Translations under genes and position numbers: made by a program | Shown here: positions 22,289-32,199 of the stretch, one piece after another | Numbering within the stretch: the first letter of the stretch is position 1 | How the letters are laid out: every line of letters starts with the position of its first letter | Origin: Pohlia nutans | Taxonomy: Eukaryota; Streptophyta; Bryopsida; Bryales; Mniaceae | Length of the DNA: 64,000 nt | Reading direction: 5' to 3' | Assembly (NCBI GenBank): GCA_022496805.1 | Contig: JAKGBK010000321.1 | Coordinates: 1 to 64,000 of the forward strand | Notes under the pieces: model-generated | Told to the model about the DNA's origin: nothing | Seen by the model: the letters and a program-made list of their open reading frames with translations, nothing else | The model's database searches: none

Positions 22289-22936
22289 TCATACAGACTG
22301 GTCGGGCCAGTCTTCCAGGTTCAAGAAATCTTGCCAATTGAATTCGGTGTCGGAGTTGGTCGGTGTTGATGAATCCCGGCCAAGAACGGCGTCAAATATA
22401 TTAGTCACGAGATTATTCCGTGCATTGTCCTGCCCAAGACGTACACGAGTCGTGACATTTTTCGTGGTTGCGTTGTCTCGGCGAAGATGTGCACTGGTCG
22501 CACCATCCGTCGTTCTCGGCATGAAACATTCAAACCCATATATCAGGATCTCATGATCCGCAAACAACGACTGGACTCCCTGATGGACTTCGCTACGGGT
22601 CTTTTCCCCTCTCTCGTACATCACCAGAAGCTTCCATGAAGCATTGTACGTGACATGCCCATCATCTTGAAATCGATCCTTGATCATGTACACATAGTAA
22701 AGCGCTCGATCGAAGTCAGCATCCAAGGCGGGATTGAACACCATCTTTTCACGTCTTGCAGGCCTAATCGCAGCTTCCGTCGTGAATCTCTGATGGCCAC
22801 TTGCATTTTGCGAAGACTCGCCGCTCCACTGAGGCGGAGGTTCATCCTCCTCGCCCTCCCGCTGCGAGGTTGTTGGTTCTTCCATTGTTGGTTCCATTGT
22901 TGGTTCTTCCCAGTCTGTCAGCACGTCCTCCTCCAT
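22289..22936 (-). CDS. PAH-only SIN3-like protein, copy D
   Basis: 215 residues from the ATG at 22936; longer readings need a TTG start. Residues 1-40 are acidic with EPTMEPTMEEPT-like repeats, then an SSQN segment shared with A. The PAH domain lies at about 74-140: FDRALYYVYMIKDRF, then WKLLVMYERGEK, then ADHEILIYGFECFMP. A linker of RDNATTKN-type repeats (about 150-190) leads to the C-terminal EFNWQDFLNLEDWPDQSV. That tail is also found in E and, out of frame, in C. The upstream flank (22961-23320) resembles that of C rather than A. Full length and undamaged, so the best candidate for a functional member with the C-terminal motif. Confidence 0.75.
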   Translation of the reverse strand: MEEDVLTDWEEPTMEPTMEEPTTSQREGEEDEPPPQWSGESSQNASGHQRFTTEAAIRPARREKMVFNPALDADFDRALYYVYMIKDRFQDDGHVTYNASWKLLVMYERGEKTRSEVHQGVQSLFADHEILIYGFECFMPRTTDGATSAHLRRDNATTKNVTTRVRLGQDNARNNLVTNIFDAVLGRDSSTPTNSDTEFNWQDFLNLEDWPDQSV

Positions 22937-22960
22937 CGATCGTCGAAAGGGCCTTGACAA

Positions 22961-23322
22961 AGCTCAAACACCCGCCGTAACATGAAGCGCCAACGATCGA
23001 TCCCCACAGCAAGCAAGCTAGATATATCTAAATTAGAACCCCACGCCCGAGAACTGCCCAGCGAGTAGCTAGAATTGCACGAGGATCTCGAATGGCGGAG
23101 AAACTGAGGCACAAGCAAATTCAAGCGGAGAAGATCAAACGTTCATGACAACTAGTGCAGATCAAATTATTACGAATGAGGCTCGGTCCTCGGTCACTGG
23201 ATATAGAACTGGATCATGGTGACTGTGTGGAATGGAGAAGTCAGAGCGAGTGACCGTTTATGTAGAGCGAGTCATGGCGTTCATCGATGGGGCAAGGACT
23301 TATACTTAGAGCTTGAAAGGCA
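22961..23322. other. 5' flank of PAH copy D
   Basis: Collinear with the 5' flank of copy C (about 9310-9640): a GCCCAGCGAGTAG motif, GAATGGCGGAGA, and a TGTGTGGAATGGAGA stretch. The A/B/F/G promoter module is absent; a possible TATA-like GGATATAG lies near 23200 on the plus strand. Confidence 0.5.
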
Positions 23323-24006
23323 ATATTCGTTAACCCTTAAAGGGCTGATGGGGATAGTATATACGTTGGCATATATTTGACATTTGTTGTAAATAGAAAG
23401 TTCCAAATTGAGACCCCAATAGCTCGTTAAAATCATGTTGATGTGAATTTTAACTTCACTTTTGATTTTAAACCCATAGGAGGTGTAGAACTATGCTAAA
23501 TACAATGGAGTATTGGTGTATTATACTGGTCAGAAAGGGCTCTCTGAACCTTTAAAGGTTAAACTGAGATAAGATGGACATTTTGAGGGTGATGGCCTAA
23601 TATGGGTACTCTTCCAAAAATAGTGTGATTTTCGAGAAATGTCTTTTTGGTAAGAAAAAAACATTGGAAAATTACAAAAATTAGAGGGTGTTATAGGCAC
23701 CATAGCTGCAACTACATACATAAAATGATTTAGACATGGCACACTATATGAGACGCGTAAAAGTGGTAACTATCCATATCAGACCAAATGTTCCCTTTGA
23801 GACTTTAGCCCTATTATTTGAGACCTCTATTCTAATAAATCAAAACTTATGAACATATCAGTCTTTATAAAACCAAAGGTTTGTGAGTGTATTAACATAT
23901 TGAAGTCTCAATTCACCAAAAAAATTCAGTATCAAACACTAATTATCATCTAAATGTAAAGTCAAAGATAATATGAGACTACAGATTGTCTCAGTTTAAC
24001 GAATAT
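23323..24006. mobile_element. Family Z-related element, host of a TTAA insertion
   Basis: Ends ATATTCGTTAAACTGAGA at both sides (inverted at 23991-24006). The left end is interrupted at its own TTAA by the element 23334-23558; removing that restores the inverted repeat exactly. Original length about 455 bp. Confidence 0.8.
23334..23558. mobile_element. Small (225-bp) TTAA-bracketed element
   Basis: Between TTAA 23330-23333 and 23559-23562, with ends CCCTTAAAGG and, inverted, CCTTTAAAGG. It sits in the TTAA of the host terminal repeat CGTTAAACTGAGA, giving an internal empty-site control. Confidence 0.87.
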
Positions 24007-24904
24007 GGTCTTTTGAGTGTGTGATTGCTTATTCATTAGCTTCTTTACCCCTTGTATGTTGTACCTAGAAATAAGAATCCTTGCACAAGAATCACTATAG
24101 TGGATTCTAGAATATTGGACATGGAGTCCATTCAAGCTAATACGAACCAGCTAAGTTGTCAGCAGTGCTTTTTTGGAGGCAATTTCAATGTGATGTTTGA
24201 TTTAAATTGTTATTAGAAAAGAAAGTGATATGTCCATGTTTGCAACATGTATATGAAACACATTAATAGTACAAAATGAAAGCACTATTGTAAAAATATT
24301 GGGTATTAAAAGCACTAAAATAGCTCTATCATTTGTTGTTTTAATGACTCACTAAGGACTTTTCAAAATGATAAATATCACTTTTTTTATATAAATTTTG
24401 GAATAATTGAATGTGAATGATGATGATTATGTGAATGAAAATTGACGTCAATACATTAAAAAAAATATTCTTTGAATGGAAATCATGACTTTTTGTCTCT
24501 AACGACTCTTCAAAGGGCTCTCAAATGAACTCTCCAAAGGGCTCTCAAATGAACTCTCCAAAGGGCTCTCAAATGAACTCTCCAAAGGGCTCTCAAATGA
24601 ACTCTCCAAAGGGCTCTCAAATGAACTCTCCAAAGGACTCTCAAAAGAACTCTCCAAAGCACTCAAAACAAGGCACCCTTAGCTCATATTAGCTTGAATG
24701 AACCCCATGCCACGTAATTCTTTATTTAAAGAATGATTGTGGAGAGTTGGAAGTTCGTGCAGCAGCTTCGCCTCAAGAATCACATATTTTGAATGTATTA
24801 TCTTTCATGTAGTAAGAGAAAAAGGGTGAATCCTTGCAAAGGCTAAAAAATCTTATGTTGAGGATTAACTGACTGAGTGGCATGAATATTATTGGCATAG
24901 GACA
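24007..24904. repeat. Dispersed repeat shared with 29440-29690
   Basis: 24020-24130 and 24705-24860 match the two halves of 29440-29690 (GTGGATTCTAGAATRTTGGA, then CGCCTCAAGAATCACATRTT). Here they are separated by about 570 bp that includes the 24-bp tandem array. No gene. Confidence 0.65.
24505..24668. repeat. 24-bp tandem repeat, six units plus a partial one
   Basis: Units ACTCTCCAAAGGGCTCTCAA + ATGA start at 24505, 24529, 24553, 24577, 24601 and 24625, with a partial unit at 24649. Units 2-5 are identical. A frame from 24526 would read (MNSPKGSQ)n for about 55 residues, but nothing else supports coding. Confidence 0.95.
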
Positions 24905-24912
24905 TGCTTTAA

Positions 24913-25672
24913 TCCCTAAACGCCCGCGGGGGGTCTCCCACCCAAAACTGCCATATTTTGGTCATTTTTGTTGATGATCTCTAGATGATTTTCAAAGCAC
25001 TTTCTTCACATTCCAATTGTAGGATCTTGTACTCTTAGGCCTTGTAAACATCCCTCATATTTTCAAAGCATTTAACCATACGGATGTCAAAATAGCAGCA
25101 AATGAAGTTGAGATTTTGAAATTTGAGGCTCTGAAAAATTTGGGCAGCCTTGCTTTCATGGGCTCCCAAACCAATTGAAAACAAAAGTTGAAATGATGTG
25201 CCATTTTTTACCATCTTAAAGATGAGGTAGTTATTTAACAAGATGCATGACTCAATTTGATAAGATGTTCGATTCATTAGCATTTTTTCAAAGACCTTGT
25301 AATGGATGGGGCATGAAAGGAAACAAGAGATTTGGTCAAATTAGATTATCTCATCAACTCTTCTCCAATTCGAGGAGCACAAAATTCATTGCATGCAACA
25401 AACTTTGAGGTGCCCAATGAATCTCATTAGCTTAGATTTTTTGGCAAGCCTACATGAAGTGTTGAAGGTGATTTCAACATTGAGGTGTTTCACTTTGAAA
25501 AATCTCCCTAAGTGGAGTTAATCGTATGAACGATTGGATTGGAAGGAAGACTCGTTTACTTATGACATCATATTATTTTGTTGTTTTGAATTTTTATCTA
25601 CTTTTTGGACTTGGACAACCTTGGAAAATGGGCAACAACCAGAGAATGGTCTATAATTTGGGAGCTTAAGGA
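24913..25672. mobile_element. TTAA-bracketed element (760 bp)
   Basis: Between TTAA 24909-24912 and 25673-25676. Ends TCCCTAAACGCCC and, inverted, TCCTTAAGCTCCC. A GC-rich CGCGGGGGGTCTCCC segment lies about 15 bp inside the left end. No coding capacity. Confidence 0.8.
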
Positions 25673-25676
25673 TTAA

Positions 25677-25984
25677 GTTTTGTGGGCTAATACGAATGGT
25701 ACGTACTAATTCTAGTTTGATAAGAGAATGTCTAAAATGAGGCTTCTCTATTTTTTGAACTTAACTGCCCAAACATCCAATTTTGAATGATGTATAGAAT
25801 CAAACTTTTTTTTTCTCATCCGTCATGCACTTCATATAGTGTGGATTTTTCACTATAGATTTTATGGGAAATTAGCTTCATGCATGTGTGAACCTATTAG
25901 TTCTAAAAGGGATGATTTGTGAAAGTTTTATACCAGCCCTCATTTCATGTTGCAATGATTCACTAAAAAATTCTAAGATCTTAA
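25677..25984. other. Family X left-half relic
   Basis: 25766-25970 resembles the left part of 54643-55198 (CATCCGTCATGCACTT, then TTTATGGGAAATTAGCTTC, then GGGATGATTTGTGAAA). It ends where a new TTAA end starts at 25981. No gene. Confidence 0.6.
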
Positions 25985-26060
25985 CCCTTAAACGTCAAGA
26001 TGTAGAGTATTACATTTTCTTTTAAATATCAAAAAACCAAATTTTTCAAAAAAATATCAA
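25985..26060. mobile_element. Left end of a TTAA element
   Basis: TTAA 25981-25984 followed by CCCTTAAACGTCAAG. A very similar start (CCTTTAAACGTCAAG) follows TTAA at 48500. No right end was found. Confidence 0.5.
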
Positions 26061-26243
26061 AGTTGCCCAGAATTATTTTTGCAACTTCGACAAAATTTAT
26101 GGCATGCTCGGTCGATTTTTTTGGGCTGCCAAGGAAAAAAAATGGACTGCCGCAGGGAGAAATTTTGAACTGCCCAAGAAATTTTTTTGGGCTGCCCAAA
26201 CATTATAGTGGAGTCCACCACGATTTTCCTAAGTCCCTGTTGA

Positions 26244-26318
26244 CCATGGCTGAAATCGCACCCCCAACCTCCTAAGTCCTAATTCCAAACGGGGGACTTA
26301 ACCACCACACCATGTGGA
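26244..26318 (-). other. tRNA-like sequence, second copy
   Basis: The minus strand reads GGTGTGGTGGTTAAGTCCCC, then GGTTGGGGGTGCGATTTCAG. Box B is more eroded than at 5458-5525. The flank CTTGCATCAAGAAATCC and the neighbouring ~166-bp repeats are shared, so both belong to one larger dispersed repeat. Confidence 0.55.
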
Positions 26319-26389
26319 TTTCTTGATGCAAGTCGATGAAATGTTTTCTTAATTATAAATGAACATAACAATTGGGGATATTTTTGCCA

Positions 26390-27260
26390 TGTAAATTTAG
26401 TATTTTTCTTCAAAAAAAATTTGCAGTAGACCATGCATGTTTTTCTGTAACTAAAAAAAATTCAAAGAGATTGAATTTTTTTTTCACGACATCCTGATGG
26501 TTGGAAGTTTTTTTTTCTCACAACAAACTTTGGATATTTTTAGCAACGTTAAAAAACTTTATTTTTCAAAAAAAATTGCAGGTACCATGGAGAACTTTTC
26601 TATACCTACAAAAAATTTCAAATTTTTTGAAGTTTTTGGTTTTTTGACAAAATCGTGATGACTGGAGCTATTTTTTTTCTCACAACAACCATTGGATATC
26701 TTTAGCAACGTTAAAGACTTTTTTTTAATTCTTGTTTGCAGTAGATCGTGTAGGCTTTTTTTACATTAAATGTAATTTTCGTTATATTGAGACTTTTAGC
26801 TGATTTGGAGACAGAATGCCAGTTATTAAAAAATTCATTTAAAAAATAATAACTGAAACCAAAAAAAAAATTAATGCTCAAATAGTGATTCTACAATGAA
26901 ATTCCAAAAGGTGGTGTTGTTAAATATTTATAAAAAAATAGTAGTAAGGAGATAAAACGGTTTATCTTCGAGTCGAAGATAAAAATGAGACTGCGAAAAG
27001 TCTCAATATAACGAATATGGCAAATTTTACAAAAAATTCAAAATATTTTGAATTTTATTTTTTTTGACACAGTCGTGATGGTTGGAGCTGTTTCTTTTTC
27101 ACAGCGGATTTACAATATTTTTAATGACTATAAAAAAATTAAATTTTTAAAAAAATTTAATTTTAATTTTAAAAAATTTAAATTTGCAATACATCATGCA
27201 TGCGTTCCTATACATTTAGAAAAAAATTCAATTTTTTTGAAAATTATTATCTTTTTGACA
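26390..27260. repeat. Degenerate ~166-bp tandem repeat with insertion
   Basis: Units carry GGATATTTTTAGCAACGTT near 26529, a variant near 26695 and a more diverged one near 27110. They are related to 5590-6165. A family Z element interrupts at 26774-27018. Confidence 0.65.
26774..27018. mobile_element. Family Z element, copy 2
   Basis: Starts ATTTTCGTTATATTGAGACT and ends with the inverse of ATATTCGTTATATTGAGACT. Shares the interior with 9810-10049, including the self-complementary TTATCTTCGAGTCGAAGATA. Confidence 0.78.
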
Positions 27261-27295
27261 AAATCTCCTATTTACATTGAAAACAAGTTAATTAA

Positions 27296-28186
27296 CCCCT
27301 AAAGGACCATTCTCATCCTTAAAATTTTATCACTTCTTGTGATGTTTTCAGAAATGCAATTGTATCTCTCAATTGATGTTTATGTAGAAAACTTCATCGT
27401 TGAAGCTCAAAGACAACTTAGTCGTGAGACTATATGTCAATTTTCAGAACAAACTACTATATATATTACATGAATTATGTAGATTTGATCATGAGTTGTT
27501 TTTTGATTTTTGGAGCAAAATCAATAGGTCATTCACTGCAAAAATTCTCATAAATTCTAGAACCATAATTAGCGATTGAAATTTCAGGAGCGATTGAAAT
27601 GTATTATATCTAGGTGCTCACAAAAAGTAGTGTTCTAAAACTAAATACCACAACAATGATTGACTCTAAAAGATTTATATTTGGGTGAAGTGACTTGTTG
27701 AAGACTCGCTAAGCCAGTGTTTGTGATTGTTATTAATTGTTACATTGCATAAAATGTGTAAAGATTTCAAAAAGAATTTTGGAATATTCCAAAATATTCC
27801 AAAATAATATAAATATGAAGAAAATGTTCTATTTAAAAATATACATATATTTTGTAATTATTATATAGTGTTAATGATGCAATAATGACAAATGTTTTAC
27901 GTGTTGTACACTTTTTTTCTGACAAATTTGATGCCCTAGTGTGAAAATGTCCTTTAGGTCATCAACTTCCCTAACTACCAAGTCCCAAATTCACCTCTGT
28001 TGATGTTTTAGTTTTTTCCTGGCAAATTGATCAACGTAATTGCACATCTTGAAAGATTTTTATGTTCTCGTAACGGACATTTACAATCCTCTAGTTAATA
28101 TTGGGTCAAAATTATGAAATCCAAATAAGTATTTAAAGTAATAGAATTATTCTTAGGCACAATGTGTGCTCCTGGTCCTTTAGGAG
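27296..28186. mobile_element. TTAA-bracketed element (891 bp)
   Basis: Between TTAA 27292-27295 and 28187-28190. Ends CCCCTAAAGGACCA and, inverted, CTCCTAAAGGACCA. Same terminal type as 10059-10685. No coding capacity. Confidence 0.86.
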
Positions 28187-28190
28187 TTAA

Positions 28191-28901
28191 AAACAAAACA
28201 TAGTGTAAATTGTCTACTAGAACATTCTTACAATTGGGATTGACATTTTTCAAATAAAAAACTTTAATATAGAACTTCAAAATGAAAATCCAAAATAAGT
28301 ATTATAATATTACAATGTTATGATATTATATAATATTGTTATGTTATTATTATTAAATATATAAACAATATTTTTGTTTTATTTGATTTCTGTTGATTTG
28401 GTCACAACTTTTCTTGTAATACTAAACCAACAAAAACTAGGAAACGTCTGTTGAACCCTTTACAACAAGTTGTTAAGTATGTTAAGTCGTGATGGCTTAG
28501 AACAACAAGAAACTTTTGATTTTCTGTTGATTTGGTCAGCATTTTTCTATTAGTGTTACTGCGCGATCAACACCTCAAAACTTTGGAATTTATTTTGTTG
28601 AAATGGAAGCTGGCAAGGAATGGAAATATCTAGTAAATTCAATCAAATTTTTTTTAATCTAACTTCACTTACGTGTAGATAATTACTTGGAAAATTGATG
28701 TTAAGAAAGCCAACGGCAAAAACATCACCACGGATGAGAAACTGTACAGTGATTCTATACATCGTCTAAAAAATGAACTCTTAGGGAGTTAGGGGTTACT
28801 AATGGTTTGCTCAATATTACATAAACTCATTTTGGTTAATATACATATGTAGAAATATATTGCACACAATACACAGCCTAGGAATCATTGCACACCTTTG
28901 A
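28191..28901. other. AT-rich spacer with eroded element end
   Basis: No gene. CTCTTAGGGAGTTAGGGGTTA near 28777-28797, beside ATACATCGTCTAAAAAATGA, resembles the family X right end at 19350-19384 and is probably a decayed TTAA end. Confidence 0.45.
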
Positions 28902-29340
28902 CTACACCGGTTATTGCGATTGCTGTGAGTGACAATAATTCAGTACTCTCACAAGTCACAACTGAGTACTTGTGGTGTTATAACAAACTGTGAGTCACAG
29001 TAATTGAGATTTGAGAGTATTTGAGAATTCTTACAATAATGTATATTTGAGATGTATCGTAGTTTACTAGCATGTTTGTACCTTTCTACCAAATATTGAA
29101 TTATTTTTGTAGAATAAACTTTAGCAAAACGAATATTCTCTGAAATCCATTTTTTCCTTTACTTTTTTTTTTTATTGTTTGAAAGAAAAATCTTGGAATT
29201 TCATGCATCTATTTTTATTTTTTAGAATATTTTTCCCTAAACCTACTAGTAAACTATGGTATGCACCAAAATTAGTGTGAGGATTGGTGTGAAGTCTCAC
29301 ACTAATTCTGTGGCTCACAGCAATGACAATAATCAATGTA
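28902..29340. mobile_element. Inverted-repeat element with ATTATTG/GCTGTGAGT ends, itself interrupted
   Basis: Starts CTACACCGGTTATTGCGATT GCTGTGAG and ends with the inverse of TACATTGATTATTGTCATTG. It is the same family as 49216-49422, which is 207 bp. The extra ~200 bp here is bounded by CGTAGTTTACTAG (29059) and CTAGTAAACTATGG (29247), an inverted pair marking a nested element. Confidence 0.75.
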
Positions 29341-29687
29341 TTTATAATGAAATGTTAAAAAAATGGAAATGCATAAAGCTAGATAACTGGCTTTAAAGTT
29401 TTGGCTCTGGGCCTTTGACACTGAATGGAATATTAATATAAGAATGTAGATCTTCATTAGCCATAAGGTTCTTTAGCCCTTGTGAGTTGTATCTTGGAAT
29501 TAGAATCATTGCACAAAAATCGTTGTAGTGGATTCTAGAATGTTGGACATGCCACGTCATAATTATTTGTCTAAAGAATGATGATGGAGGGTTGGAAGTG
29601 GCCACAGTAGCCCCGCCTCAAGAATCACATGTTTTGAATTTCTATCTTTCATGCAGTGAGAGCAAAAGGGTGAACCTTGGTAAGGCC
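29341..29687. repeat. Dispersed repeat shared with 24020-24860
   Basis: The uninterrupted form of the repeat described at 24007-24904. The reading frame at 29393-29605 shows no family resemblance and is not supported. Confidence 0.6.
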
Positions 29688-29691
29688 TTAA

Positions 29692-29760
29692 CCCTGTAGT
29701 GCCCAGGAGACCACATGGGAATCAACATCGCAGACTAGAATCATTGCAAAAATCATAATC
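29692..29760. mobile_element. Left end of a TTAA element
   Basis: TTAA 29688-29691 then CCCTGTAGTGCCCAGG, matching the ends of 38581-39386 at 15 of 16 positions. A CCACATGGG partial palindrome lies about 20 bp inside. No right end was identified before the PAH E unit. Confidence 0.6.
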
Positions 29761-30160
29761 TTTTGGAGAATCAAAGCCATTTCTACCTAATAATGGTCTG
29801 GCAGCTCAACAATCTTCTATTTTTTAATAGTTTCTACATGTTCCACATCATCAATTCCCTGTTCATATGCACATTCAAGCAAAAGGGTGTGCTGCAGTAC
29901 TAGCTAAAGAATGTTATGACTGTGTTTCAAGAAATTCTTCACCTCATTAGTCGTGAATTTACATTAGTACACAATTACCTACCATCCTTGGAATGATACA
30001 ATTTCATGAAAGATATAAAGACTGCCCAATTCTTCAGTAATGAAATGCAGTCACAATCTATGGCATATATTGTAGTAAGTTGATCAATGAACAAAACTGA
30101 GAAAATCCAATGACACTGGTATGCATAGACCTTTTTCTTTTGCCTTGTCCTCAGTGTGTT
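29761..30160. other. Spacer, nothing recognised
   Basis: No supported gene; probably the interior of the element starting at 29692. From about 30155 the 3' flank of PAH unit E begins (AACATTCAAATGAAATTC, also seen near 11785). Confidence 0.4.
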
Positions 30161-30217
30161 GTTAACAACGTGCAACATTCAAATGAAATTCTCACATTTA
30201 ACTTACTAGTAAATTCA

Positions 30218-30817
30218 TCATACACTCTGGTCGGGCCAATTGTCCAGGCTCAAGAATTGTTGCCAATCGAATTCGCTGTCGGTTGCATCGTCCTCAGCAA
30301 AAATCTTATAATGTACACTAGTAGAGTGCCATGGTTCGTCGTTGCGTTGTTCCGAGCAAGATGTACACAGACTAGTCGCGCCATGATCCGTCGATGTCGT
30401 GGGCAAGAAATACTCAAACCCTCGTATTAGACTAGTCGCGCCATGATCTGTCGTTGTCGTGGGCAAGAAATTCTCAAACCCTCGTATTAGATCGTCGTGA
30501 TTCACAAACAAGGACACGACTTTCTCATGGACTTCGCTAATGCTCATGTTCCCTCTCTCGTACTGCATCAAAAGCTCCAAGAAAGCCTTGTACACATGCC
30601 CACCATCACCAAATCGATCCTTGATCCTGTTCAGATAGTTGAGCGTTTGACTTAACTCCACAGCATGCGGCTGATGCGCAATCTCCCCCACGGGAAGCCT
30701 AATCGCAGCTAGTGTTAGCAGGCGCTGCAATTTTGAATCAGATCCCCAATCGATTGCATCGTCCCAGCCAAGACGACGTTTACGAGTAGCGCCATTTGTC
30801 GTAGAATCGTCCCGCAC
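30218..30817 (-). pseudogene. PAH-only SIN3-like gene, copy E, 5' end damaged
   Basis: An open frame of about 199 codons with no ATG at its start (GTG at 30817). Upstream, more linker-like coding repeats appear and a 410-bp transposon sits 13 bp away. The PAH domain lies at residues about 55-119: TLNYLNRIKDRF, then YKAFLELLMQYERGN, then NHDDLIRGFENFLP. A 60-bp direct duplication (30370 and 30430) repeats LIRGFE-FLPTT-TDHGATS. The C-terminus EFDWQQFLSLDNWPDQSV matches that of D. A shorter protein could start at an internal ATG, but loss of the normal N-terminus makes this a likely pseudogene. Confidence 0.6.
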
Positions 30818-30830
30818 AAGATGTACACTA

Positions 30831-31240
30831 AGGTAGGAAAACCAAAAACGGTTAATGCCCTCAAGGCGTGCACTAGAGTTTTTTAAAAGCAGGGAGGTGG
30901 AAGACCGAAAATGGAGAATTTTTGCATGACGAGGATTCCAAAAATTTACTAAAAATTGCTAATTTTTTTGGAATCTTGTGTGCGGTTTTATGTGATATTA
31001 GTTAACCGTTTTTGGTGCTTTCATGTGTAGAAAAGGAAGAGTCTAGTATACAAGAAGGGGGTTTGACAAACTTCCCACTTTGAGAAATTGTAGATAATTA
31101 TTTACGGGGAATAAAAATACGAAACAACTTGCATTCTTCATCATTTCTTCTTCTTCATCTCAAAAAAATTTCACATAATTTCTAACTCCATTCCTTCTAG
31201 TCAAATCACCTTATTTTCACCGTTTTTGGTTTTCCTACCT
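30831..31240. mobile_element. 410-bp element with 22-bp perfect inverted repeats and TA target
   Basis: Both ends read AGGTAGGAAAACCAAAAACG plus two bases (right end inverted). It is flanked by CAC-TA and TA-GTCGCGCC, and the intact sequence CACTAGTCGCGCC occurs in copy C at 8687 and 8736. That proves insertion at TA with TA duplicated. The TA target fits Tc1/mariner-like elements, though the end sequence is not the usual Stowaway consensus. Confidence 0.88.
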
Positions 31241-31309
31241 TAGTCGCGCCATTCGTCGTTGTCATGGTGCCTGGGCAAGAAATCCTGTAAGAAATACTCA
31301 AATTCTTGT

Positions 31310-31740
31310 ATAAGAAAGAGTGTTTATTGAAAGTCAATGGAGTATTTATACTCAAACTACAAAGTAAAAGTAGTAGCCACCACTACTCTTCTAAATTTGC
31401 AACTCTTGTTCTACTTTTGTCTACTTTTATTTTATTGAGACTTGTTCCAAAATTATACATAACATTCAAACAATAGCCTTCATGCACTTTGCTCATCACC
31501 TTGAGCCTCCACCTATCCACTTAGCTACTGATGAAGTATTGTTGGGTGTGGAATATTCCACACCATCTACTATAGAGCCAAGGCAGAGACAGTGCATGCA
31601 ACTAAATGTTATGTATCTCTGAAGTGTTGAGGAAACTTCTAGAACCGAGTATGAGTCAGACAAGGTATGAGTCACATCCTTCTTTTTATTATTTTTTAAT
31701 CATTTTCATGAGCATCCTTCCTTTCATGTTTTTGTGTAAT
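31310..31740. other. Spacer with a 20-bp perfect palindrome
   Basis: No supported gene. GGTGTGGAATATTCCACACC at about 31547-31566 is a perfect palindrome. A related hairpin motif (GATGTGGAATATC) lies at 47231. Confidence 0.5.
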
Positions 31741-32195
31741 TTCTTTTTGAACATTATAGTGTACACCAAAATGAAGCAAAGTATGTTACTGATTCCCTTG
31801 ATTGATAAAATTAGCAAACAATTTCATTGCTCCAAAGTGTTGTTGAGACCATTTTTGGGTTTTTCCTCAATTTGGATGCATGAATGAATCTATAATTAGA
31901 ATTAGAAAAGATCAAAAAAAGAATTATTCATTTGACACACTTTGAAAACGATAAGATGATTGGACAAAGCCTCATGGAATCATGCATGGTCAAAGTTTAA
32001 TTGACTTCATGATATGCACAATTGAAAAATGTGTATATCTCATTTAATATTAATTATTTTAAAAACTAAACAATTCCTATAGACACTTGGGGAAATTTTA
32101 GAGGGGAAATGTTATTTATTTTTGGCTTAAAACATCACTTTAGAGCTCATTTTAGAACCCACTTGCCTTGAGAGGGTTGCTCTGACCTTTAAGTG
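31741..32195. mobile_element. TTAA element family W, right part
   Basis: Matches 2715-2870 and, in reverse, 46620-47010. Ends GAGAGGGTTGCTCTGACCTT TAAGTG at TTAA 32196-32199. The left end was not located. Confidence 0.6.
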
Positions 32196-32199
32196 TTAA

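Noticed and set aside
24505..24668. Regular direct repeats considered as a CRISPR-like array
   Set aside because: Units are contiguous without spacers, and the sequence context is plant-like; it is a minisatellite.
31310..31900. Possible LTR retrotransposon remnant near the end of unit E
   Set aside because: No paired LTR, primer-binding site or coding domain could be found in the window.
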